A DNA stretch of 64,000 bases from Adiantum capillus-veneris (lineage: Eukaryota > Streptophyta > Polypodiopsida > Polypodiales > Pteridaceae), in the NCBI GenBank assembly GCA_014529385.2, contig CM043966.1, positions 37,793,239-37,857,238 on the forward strand, read 5' to 3'. Shown piece after piece: positions 56,172 to 64,000 of this stretch. The position numbers and the translations under genes are program-made. The first letter of the stretch is position 1; every line of letters starts with the position of its first letter. Below the pieces are notes generated by a model. It worked only from the letters and a program-made list of their open reading frames with translations. It did no database searches and was not told the DNA's origin.

Positions 56172-57206
56172 TTAGGTGCTTTTTGAGATAGCAAAAGCTT
56201 GGGATTCAGCTGTGGACCACTGAAAGGGTACGGCAGCACTAGTCAGGCGAGTCAAGGGTTGGGCAACCTCTGCATACATGCGAATGAACCTCTGATGATA
56301 GCCTGTATGGCCTACAAATCTTTGAACACCTTTGGGATTAAGTGGGGGGGGCAATCTTAAAATGGCCACTATTTTCTTAGGGTTAGGGACTAAACCTTCA
56401 ACAGACACGACATGACCTAAAAGCGTACCTTGAGTTACCAAAAAGTGGCACTTGTTTGGATTGAGCTTAAGGTGCACCTCGCGACACTTCGAGAAGACTG
56501 CAGAGAGTTGAGCCAAGTGCTCCTCCAAGTTTTCCACCGGGGTGGAACATTGGGTGCCAGAGAAGGTGGAAAAATCATCCATGAAGATTCTGCGATTGTC
56601 GTTGAGCAGAGAACAAAATATGATGTAGACAATACGATTGAATGAAGGAGGAGCGTTTTTCAGCCCAAAGGACATCCTTTTGTAGATAAAAATTCCCTAT
56701 GGAGTGACAAAAGCTGTCTTTACCTGGTCGTCAAGATGTATTCCTAACTGATTGTAGCTGTTGAACCCGTCCATGAAACTGTACAGTACATGCCCAGCGA
56801 TATCTTCGAGGAATCTCTCAGTGAAAGGGGTCGGAAATCCATCCAGGATTGTCACCTTATTTAGAGCCCGGTAGTCGACCCAAACTCGAATTTTGTTGGA
56901 CTTCTTCTTGGGAGCGATAACCATAGGGGACAACCTTTCTGAGTGCTCCATTGGCACAATAATACTTGCTTCTTGCATTTTTTCTAACTTGACTTTGACT
57001 GCTTCTGCATACTTGGGGTTGAGCTTGTAAGCCCGTCCTCTGACCGGCTTAGCCCCCTCAACCAAAGGAATTGTGTGGACTCCTAACTCTGCTGGGATCC
57101 CTTCCAAATCCTGGTAAGACCAGGCAAACACATCCTTGAAAGAGTGCACGAAAGAGATTACTTGGTCGAGTAGCACGGGGTGATCCCATAACCAAGTGAC
57201 TAACAA
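56172..57206 (-). pseudogene. pol: Ty3/gypsy reverse transcriptase
   Basis: First piece 57206-56697: HTIPLVEGAKPVRGRAYKLNP, EKMQEASIIVP and VWVDYRALNKVTILDGFPTP (fingers/palm), then SFMDGFNSYNQLGIHLDDQVKTAF with the first catalytic Asp. After a stop at 56697-56699 the second piece (56675-56172) has MSFGLKNAPPSFNRIV and the YxDD box as FMDDFSTFS (about 56590). Thumb motifs are KCHFLVTQGTLLGHVVS, PLNPKGVQRFVGHTGYHQRFI and PLTRL. It would copy element RNA into DNA. All core motifs remain; a stop divides the frame. Confidence 0.92.
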
Positions 57207-57697
57207 GATAGGCTGATGGTTGTCAAGGTCGCCTAGATTGACTTCTTTGACGGGGTCAGGCGGTGTAGTTGGCGAGGATGCATTAGGAAGAGAAGACCTT
57301 GCCGCCTTTGTGAGCTTCCGAACATCATGAGTTGGCGACTGATCGATATTGAAATCGGCATACTCTTCTTGTAACCATCCCAGTGGAAGCTCATCGAAGG
57401 GAAGTTCATCTGGTACATAGGATAGCTTGGACTGGGTAGGGTATTAGATATAGGTGAGGCTGAGGGTGTGGCGTGGGTGAACTCTTGTAAAGGAGATTTC
57501 TTACCCCTTCTATGGTCTTTGATAGACTCACCAGGTCCAAAGGCTTCTACTGAGGGGCTAGCTGAGCTATCAACCTCTGGGAGCAATGGAGTCGGTGCAC
57601 TGGGCTCAGCCACTGTAGCAACATTGGAAGATGGTGTATCCTCTGGCAAGGCTTGAATGGAGACCACATAGCAAGACATAGAGTGGGTAGCCTCCAA
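57207..57697 (-). pseudogene. Protease-RT linker of the gypsy element
   Basis: An open 154-codon stretch is rich in Ser, Pro and Thr, with no catalytic motif, between protease and RT. After about 57430 the frame probably shifts: the other frame on the same strand carries acidic, Leu-rich sequence (about 57430-57230), as seen before RT in this class. Confidence 0.5.
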
Positions 57698-57739
57698 CCA
57701 CTCCAGCAGGTCTTCTTCTGGTCCATCCGGTGTAGTAGA

Positions 57740-58507
57740 CTAGTTCAGTTGGGGAGTTGACTCCATTGATAGAGAACTATGATTCACTACCGGATCCATT
57801 CCCCCTTCAAGGCGAATAGGTTTCATTGGATAGCTTGGGCTATGTATCCACATTGAATCAGTTCCCCAATCATATAATGCCTTTGTGTGTCGGAGCCATG
57901 GTCTCCCAATCAGTAATGGAAATCCACCCTCTATTTGAGGGAGGCGAACTACAACAAAATCTAGGTTGAATGTGAAGTCTTGTACCTGCAGAGGGACCTT
58001 GTCTACTATTCCCACAAGGTAGACAGTTCTCTGGTCTGCCAAAGTCACTGTAAAGGGAGCGGGCCTTGTAGGCTAGAGACCCAATGCCAACATAGTGAAT
58101 TCGGGCATCAAGTTGATACCCGACCCACCATCCACTATGACATCGGAGAAGTCGCGCCCTAGAATAGATGCGGTGAGATGAGGACTCCTGTAATCAGTGA
58201 GCGGAGCAACGGGAAATGAAATCATGTAGGACTCTAAGGGCTGCACTGGCAGGTGCCTGCCACTAGACCTTGCACCAGGGTACAGAGATTGAATGATGGA
58301 AAGGGTGTCACTTCGAAAATTTGCATCAAGTCGAAGCATGTCGTACAATGACACTTGCTGAAAGGTGTTTTTCAAGATAGTCTCTGCTGTAGGCTTCTCT
58401 CTTTTGATCAGTGCTTGCTCTGGTATCTTGAGCTTCAGCAAGTCCTCTACTGCCTCCATGAAGGCACCATCAATATCTGAGAGGAGAGGTAGGTTGGCTC
58501 TTGGCAC
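57740..58507 (-). pseudogene. Ty3/gypsy aspartic protease region
   Basis: Two open pieces. The first (58507-58073) has a linker and the active site DVIVDGGSGINLMPE (about 58145-58100), where the usual DSGSG is DGGSG. A stop interrupts just after it (58073). The second (58048-57740) holds the protease body and C-terminal motif LLIGRPWLR (about 57925-57895). It would process Gag-Pol. The Ser-to-Gly change next to the catalytic Asp and the stop suggest loss of activity. Confidence 0.82.
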
Positions 58508-60100
58508 TACCTACTGTTTTGTTAGCTACTAGGGGAGGTTGACTCATTTTTTTTTCCGAGAAGAAGATCCTTCTATTAGTTAATGAAATTGCCCATAGGA
58601 CTACAACCACCTCTACGAGAGAGGGCTACAACAACCATGATGGGGAGACTCTCCCAATTAAAAAACAGCATATGTACAATGAAGCTAAATCAAGAAATGG
58701 GAGGAGGGAAAAGCCACACAGGTGGATGGTAGTGCCATCTGAGTACACCCTGGACCATGGTGAAAAAAGGCCCAGGACGCCAAAGTCGAAGGAAGGCCTC
58801 TCTGCCCTCCCTCATGCGGTCGGAGCTGCCCTGAAGTCTCTTGAGCTGTCCTCTGAGAGCGTGGATCAGCTCTAACCAAAGATCGCGAACAGTCTCTGCT
58901 AGTGGTACAGGGCGAGCCTCAAAGATGCCGATGCAACGGGCCTTCCAAATGAACTAGAGTGTCAGGCCACTGATGAGCTCCCAGCACTCCTCTTTCTCAT
59001 TGCACCACTCCTGTGGAGTAAGCTCTGTGGCAGGCTGGAGTGTAGGTCGCCCCCCCCGCATCACTATCATCTTGCTGGTAGAAGATAGCTCAAACTGAAG
59101 CGCCGGGCCCGTGAGAGTGGACCAAGCAGCTGCCCCTCAAGTGTACTGCCGAGCCGTGGAGAGAGCGGGCATCAGCGGAAGAACACGAAGCCACACCTGC
59201 TGTGCCAAGGGACAATTCCAAAGACAGTGACACTGACTCTCCACAAGATAGTCACAAGCTGCGCATGCGGCCGAGAGACCACTATGCACAAGCCAGCTCC
59301 CAACTGCTGTAGCTCTATGTGCGACCAGCCATTGAAACAAAGTGACTCGCCTCGGCTGTCTGGTGTCCCACAACCTCTCCCAAAAAGCTGCCAAGAACTC
59401 AGTTGTGAGACCCTCCTCCTGCCAATGAGGTGCTGGCAGGGCGAGCCTCTCTGTGTGTTGCCAGTATGTGACGTCCCAGTCGAATAGTGTATTGAAAGAA
59501 AGGGACACCTGGGTGGTCTGCAGAAGAGAAAGGGTCCCTCCAAAGCCACTCTTTAGGATCCCACTGTACTCGTGCCAGTGGACAACACTCCCAAGTCCAC
59601 AGTCTCCAATGACCAACCCAAGAGCAGCTGGGTCAGGATCGATGACACAAGTCCTCCCACACATGCCCACCACTCGGATCCTCTGAAAACAGCACTCTGC
59701 CACCTGCACGGCCTCTACTGCAACTCGCTGTAAGCGTCCCTCACCATGAAACTCGAAAAACAGGGAGGGAATAGTCTCTGAGCAAGCCCGAACTGAGATG
59801 AGAACCTCCAGTCGCGTGAAGGCTCTCATCCATCTGGGCGCTGCTGACTCGAGAGATGTGAGCCACTCAGTTGGTATTGCCTCGGAGATGTCCTCACACA
59901 TGCTCTGCACCCCTCTCATGCCCTGTAGCTGAAAGCCCCGCAGCTCCTCTGACAAGCCTGAAAACTTTAACCGACTAGTCACCTAAAGAGCTTGCTGGAC
60001 CCGCTGCCATGGAACCCCAGGAAACATGAGGCCGACTACCAACCAAGGGGCCTGTCTCAGTGCTAACCGTGGGGTTCCAAACAAGGGGTTGTCTTAGGCG

Positions 60101-60108
60101 CTCCTCGG
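60101..60108. repeat. 8-bp target-site duplication, left
   Basis: CTCCTCGG, matching CTCCTCCG at 60856-60863 in 7 of 8 bases. Confidence 0.8.
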
Positions 60109-60541
60109 CAGAGTTACCGGGGAACGCCCCCTAGTCCCCGTTCCGGCGTTCCGGGAGGCAGCTCCCTTCTCGAACGTTCCGGAACGTCCCGGAACGTCTG
60201 GACGTTCCAGGTGGTCAATGCAAACCGGAACGGCTATTCCGGAACAGTTCCGGAACGTTCCGAAACGGCCAACGGCTACAAACAAATTTGGCAAAAATTG
60301 AAAAAATTGAGGTAGTGTTTTGGCTTCTTTTTGAAGTGTGCAAGGCCTCAAGGACTCATGAAATGCACCCCCCTCCCCCTTTCTCTCCACAAGCTAATCC
60401 TCAAGGCTCAAGCTCTCTCCCTCTCACACTCTCAAGACTCACTCTCTCAAGGCTGAAGGCTTCAAGCCTTCAAGCTCTCTTCCTCTCCCTCCCACTCTCT
60501 CAAATCTCTCCCTCTCCCTCTCACTCTCTGGAGTCTCTCCA

Positions 60542-60573
60542 TCTCACGCTCTTAAGCTCTCTCTCCCTCTCCC

Positions 60574-60617
<44 letters not shown>
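60542..60617. repeat. (CT)n-rich tract inside the hAT-like element
   Basis: CT-rich sequence becoming a pure CT run at about 60579-60617, part of a wider pyrimidine-rich stretch with CTCAAG repeats from 60400. Confidence 0.93.
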
Positions 60618-60620
<3 letters not shown>

Positions 60621-60674
60621 CTCTCATCATCTAGTCATAGTAAGGTTGAATGGTCTTCAAAATGAGTTTTTTGT

Positions 60675-60704
60675 GAGTATTAGAGTCGAAGGACTCTAAT
60701 ACTC
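60675..60704. repeat. Small perfect hairpin
   Basis: Arms 60675-60687 and 60692-60704 (GAGTATTAGAGTC and complement, 13 bp), loop GAAG, inside the hAT-like element. Confidence 0.9.
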
Positions 60705-60855
60705 CTTGTATTTCAACACAAGGAGCTAAAAAATGCACTATTTGGGTGTTTTTTATACCTCCCGTTCAGCGCCGTTCCCATTCTGGACCCCTAGCCGTTC
60801 CCCCGTTCCGCGGGGATCCCCTTGCCGTTCCCGTTCCGCGTTCCGGGTAACTATG

Positions 60856-60863
60856 CTCCTCCG
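60856..60863. repeat. 8-bp target-site duplication, right
   Basis: CTCCTCCG, partner of 60101-60108. Confidence 0.8.
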
Positions 60864-63800
60864 TGCAAGTAGGCTACCATTGCTCCAGGCCTCGCCGCAA
60901 GTGCTCCCAAGATCGAAGCAAACCCGCAACGAAGCGGTCCTCCAGTCTCCTGCTCAAACCAACTCTGCGCATCTCTGTGAAGATCCATCTGGTCGAAGGT
61001 TGCCAGGGGCCTCTTGCTTGAGGCACCCTAGCACGAACCCGCTGTAGCAAGAACTCCTTCCAGAGCTCCTCACCTGGAAGAAGTCCTCGGACGATGAACT
61101 TCCCAAGAAGGGCTTTGCTCTGCTGTGCTGGGTCTATGATCCCAAGCCCTCCCTGTGAACAAGGAAGAGTGATGACCTACCAAGCCACTAAGGCCCGGGC
61201 TGTCTGAGTGTCACGCCCTGACCAAAGGAGGTTCCTGATCAGCCTCTCTACCTGGCTGATACAAGAACTCGAGAAGATCCAGCAAGAAGTGATGTACCAC
61301 ATAGTAGCCAACAACACTTGGTTGGCCACTACAACTCTGTCAGCCAAAGAAAGTCGCGCGGAGCTCCAATGTAACAACTTCCTCCTGATAGACAGGAGGA
61401 GGGGAGCAATCTGCTGCTCGGGAGACAAGTCCAAACCAACTTGACAGCCCTAGTACCGAACTGCAGTGCCTGGGAGAATCCACCTGAAACCCTCGCCTGG
61501 CATCCAACCGGGTACAGGAGCACTACCAACCGAGAAAGCCACTGTCTTTCTCCAGTTGACCAGTGTGCCAGATGCACAACAGAAGGTCTCTAGAGCCTGC
61601 TCACAACTGTGAAGGTTGGCCTCCTGGCCAAGGCTGAGTCGTCAGCAAACTCAGCGTCCACAAGCTCATCTCCCCGAATAGCGAGTGCTAAGCCCCGTAG
61701 ACCAATCTTCTGCGACACCAAAAACCTGCTCATCGCCTCAGCATAGAACAGAAAGAGGAATGGGGCAAGAGGGCAGCCTTGTCTGACCGAACGTGTGAGC
61801 ATGCAACGATCACCTCTACCTCCTGACAAAAGTACCTGACTGTGTGCCCGTCTGTACAAAGCTGACACCCCTCTGATCCAAGCATCTGAGAAGCCCATCC
61901 AGCATAGAGTGCCCTCCAGAAAGTCCTAGTCAACTTTGTCGTAGGCCTTCTCAAAATCGAGAAGAAGAATCATCAGATCCTCACCACGGAGCCGCGCTAG
62001 GGCAGAAGCCTCCCAAAAAGTAAAGATGTTGTCAAGGATACTACGCTCCTTGACAAAACCTGTTTGAGTCCCATGTATAAGGCTCTCTAGAAGTGGCTGG
62101 ATCCTCAAACTCAGAGCCTTGGCAAGAATTTTGTAGGCTGAGTTGAGGATGGCGATGGGGCGCCATTGTCGAATCTCATCCAAGGAGCCACCCTCCTTGG
62201 GAATGAGGTAGATGAGACCCTCACTCATGCTATCAGGCATCTCTCCTGTGTGCAAGATGTACTGAAAAGCACTACAGAGATCTGGGCCAAGCAAGTTCTA
62301 GTACTCCAAGAAAAAAACTGGGAGTCAAGCCATCCTCACCTCGACAGCTACCACGGGGGAGTGCACTAAGAGCCGTGTGCAACTCCTCAAGTTGAAGTGG
62401 CAGCTCAAGCCTCTGACGCATCTCCTTAGTCACAAGCCAAGGCATCTGTGCCCATACCTGCTCCGTGCATGCATCCTGACGCTCTGACTGAGGCTTTGCA
62501 AACAGTAACTCACGGTAAAAGTCAGTAGCAACTGCACGCATGTCCTCTGGCTCAGAAGCAACTGACCCGTATGGCCTCCTCAACTGACTGACCTTCGCAT
62601 ACGTATGTTGAGGTCCCACTGCCTCAAAGAAAGCACCAGTCAATCTGTCACCCACCTATGTCCACTGAGATGCCTGTCGATGGAAAGCAAACTCATGGCG
62701 CCGCTCCTCTGTGCTAACAAGCTCTTGGCGAGCCTACTGTAACTGCTTCTCCAACGAAGGACTGTCTGGATGTTGCTCCTGCATCTTCTGCAAGGAAGCA
62801 ACGCCCAGTCTGAGACGTTGCTCCTCCTCTCTTGCTGTAGCCAGGCGAGCCAAAGACTCCTGGAGAAAAAAGCGACTAAGCTGAGCTAGTCCTGAGGCCA
62901 CTCTGTCAGCAGGAGAATTCTGCATGTCCAAGCTCTCTGTCTAGAGAGCCTCTACTCGCTCTCTAAGGGGTAGAGTCCAACAAGACTTTCTCAGGGATGC
63001 GAAGCATCGTACTCCCCCTCCTCTGTCTATCTGCCACTGTGAGGATCACTAGTGCATGGTCCGAGAAGGAAGTCCCTTCCAGAATGCCAACTGTCCCACC
63101 CAAGTCACAGAAATGGTCACTAGTGTAGAAGAGATCTATCCGCGATAGATTCACTCCTCCCACTCTGCGGTCCGAACGAGAGAAAGCCAGGCTGTCTGGG
63201 GGCCTCACAAAGCTAGAGTACTGCCACACATCTGAAACCCTCAGACTCATACAAAACCTCTCCCAAGCTGCCAGCTCAACTCCATGCACAGTAGCATGGC
63301 TACCACCAATCCTGTCAGAAGGGTCCTCCAACATGTTGAAGTCACCCCCTATGCACCACTGCTCTGCCTGCGGCAGAGACTCAACAGTCTGTGACCAAAA
63401 CTCTGCTCGTGCACTTGCCACATTGGGCACATAAATGTTTAGGAAGCCCACAAGGCAACCCTGAACCTGCATAGTGATCCACTAAGCCCTGCCTGGCACA
63501 ATAATCCCTCTGACCACAATGGCCTGCTGCAAAGAATCCACAATAGTCATACATATCCCACCCTGGATGCCTCTAGGTCCAAAAGTAGCTGACCAAAAAG
63601 TATCATATCATCCACGCAAGAGTTGACCACAACGTCTAATGCGGCTCTCACACAGATGATGCTCCTGTAGCATAAGGAGATCAATCTCTCCTCCCACAAG
63701 GCAACGCTGAAGCTCCTGACGCAGTCGGCCCCTCTGACGCTAAACCTGGGACCCACCTAGTCCCTGCACGTTCCATGAGACGATCCTCATGGGGAACGAG

Positions 63801-64000
63801 AGAGAACAGATGTTGCCGCAGTAGCTAAACGTGCTATCTTCGAGGCTGGCTTGGATGGGGAGTAATCCGCATCCGAGCGTCCTCTAGATAGGCGTGACTG
63901 CAAAGAGTGCCTGGCCTAATCCCAAGTAGACCGAGCCGTACGTAAAGCAACCTCCTCTGTCCAAGAGTCCTCATGAATGTGTACATAGCATGGCGAGCAC

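Larger units (their letters stand above)
54448..58546 (-). mobile_element. Ty3/gypsy element, protease to integrase, split by a LINE
   Basis: Minus-strand order is protease, RT, RNase H, integrase, the diagnostic Ty3/gypsy order. The upstream gag part is cut off at 58547 by the LINE and must lie beyond the window. Reading frames are the longest of any element here (INT 302, RT about 170 codons per piece), so this is among the younger insertions, yet it has frameshifts. Confidence 0.92.
60109..60855. mobile_element. Non-autonomous hAT-like DNA transposon, 747 bp
   Basis: Absent from the sister LINE, so its ends are defined by comparison. Left end CAGAGTTACCGGGGAACG and right end (reverse complement) CATAGTTACCCGGAACGC match closely. 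Both start with CA, and an 8-bp target duplication flanks them, as in hAT elements. Both subterminal regions carry many GTTCCGGAACGTTCC-like inverted motifs, a pattern expected of transposase-binding sites. The interior has a (CT)n-rich stretch (60366-60620), a 13-bp-arm hairpin and no transposase, so it depends on an enzyme encoded elsewhere. Confidence 0.85.
58684..63792 (-). pseudogene. LINE ORF2 with complete RT motifs
   Basis: ATG at 63792 (MRIVSWNVQGLGG). Endonuclease (63472-62963): FLNIYVPN, GGDFNML, NLSRIDLFY, SFSDHA. Linker to 62655. RT: LPRGSCRGEDGLTPSFF (about 62350), WRPIAILNSAYKILAK (about 62165), TQTGFVKERSILDN (about 62065), LLLDFEKAYDKVD (about 61960), RQGCPLAPFLFLFYAEA (about 61790) and the catalytic box EFADDSALA (about 61655). 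Thumb and connection run to 61177. After the hAT element the C-terminal region (59982-59137) has EFLAAFWERLWD, then CAACDYLVESQCHCLWNCPLAQQVW, a zf-RVT-like motif. The tail ends near 58684. Scattered stops (after KAYDKVD, for example) and frameshifts inactivate it. Confidence 0.9.
58547..64000 (-). mobile_element. Second LINE copy, inserted in the gypsy element; runs off the window
   Basis: Same family as the LINE at 14617-20213 and on the same strand. The 3' end has a short poly(A) (T9 at 58547-58555). It keeps the RT core and zf-RVT-like part that the first copy lost. A hAT-like element sits at 60109-60855. By alignment the window ends at about the ORF1 stop codon. Its 5' end and target-site duplication are outside. 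Confidence 0.92.

Noticed and set aside
58073-58507. A protein-coding host gene at the 144-codon frame
   Set aside because: It carries the gypsy linker and protease active site and is continuous with the pol order downstream.
60288-60665. 125-codon Ser/Leu-rich frame
   Set aside because: Derived from the CT-rich interior of the hAT-like element; no transposase or other domain.

Overview
The window is a transposon-dense, AT-rich stretch of a nuclear plant genome. The evidence is plant-type Ty3/gypsy and Ty1/copia elements with primer-binding sites for tRNA-Asp and initiator tRNA-Met, LINEs with a zf-RVT-like C-terminus, a CACTA (TNP2/DUF4218) transposase remnant, and two host-gene remnants: a class II histone deacetylase terminal exon and a broken BUD13 copy. 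Long (AC)n, (CT)n and (G)n tracts are unusually frequent. A large-genome land plant such as a fern or gymnosperm is my guess; the sequence does not settle it. No intact complete protein-coding gene was found.

Layout. 0-3.8 kb: four (AC)n microsatellites and unassigned DNA. 3.8-7.6 kb: 5' part of a Ty3/gypsy element (tRNA-Asp primer site, gag, protease), cut off at a 31-bp-arm hairpin. 7.65-9.19 kb: truncated copia element (gag end, protease, integrase). 9.8-12.4 kb: minus-strand Ty3/gypsy gag with a candidate primer site and LTR. 14.1-14.6 kb: a 244-bp tandem duplication. 14.6-20.2 kb: a LINE on the minus strand with poly(A) and a 16-bp target-site duplication, internally deleted. 20-24 kb: mostly unassigned, with one Arg/Ser/His-rich coding-like remnant. 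24.0-26.3 kb: an (AC)/(AT) compound microsatellite beside a decayed Ty3/gypsy gag-pol. 27.4-29.1 kb: CACTA transposase remnant on the minus strand.

29.5-47.3 kb is one higher-order structure. A tandem array of about 590-bp monomers is interrupted twice by the same truncated Ty3/gypsy element at identical junctions (33306-38280 and 39937-44175), so element and array were duplicated together. One monomer carries a 0.3-kb GC-rich insert whose first part is a perfect 34-bp-arm hairpin with an initiator-Met primer-site motif in its loop. The array ends in a long imperfect palindrome (about 46.8-48.5 kb).

48.8-50.3 kb is a small host-gene island: a frameshifted BUD13 pseudogene (+) facing an intact histone deacetylase terminal exon (-). 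52.4-53.6 kb: the 5' half of a second LINE type (+), running into a G-rich minisatellite. 54.4-58.5 kb: a nearly complete pol of another Ty3/gypsy element (-), invaded at 58547 by a second copy of the 14.6-kb LINE. That LINE carries a 747-bp non-autonomous hAT-like element (60109-60855) with matching termini and 8-bp target duplication. The result is three nested layers: hAT in LINE in gypsy. The genes do not form a pathway; the window records successive insertion, deletion and segmental duplication.
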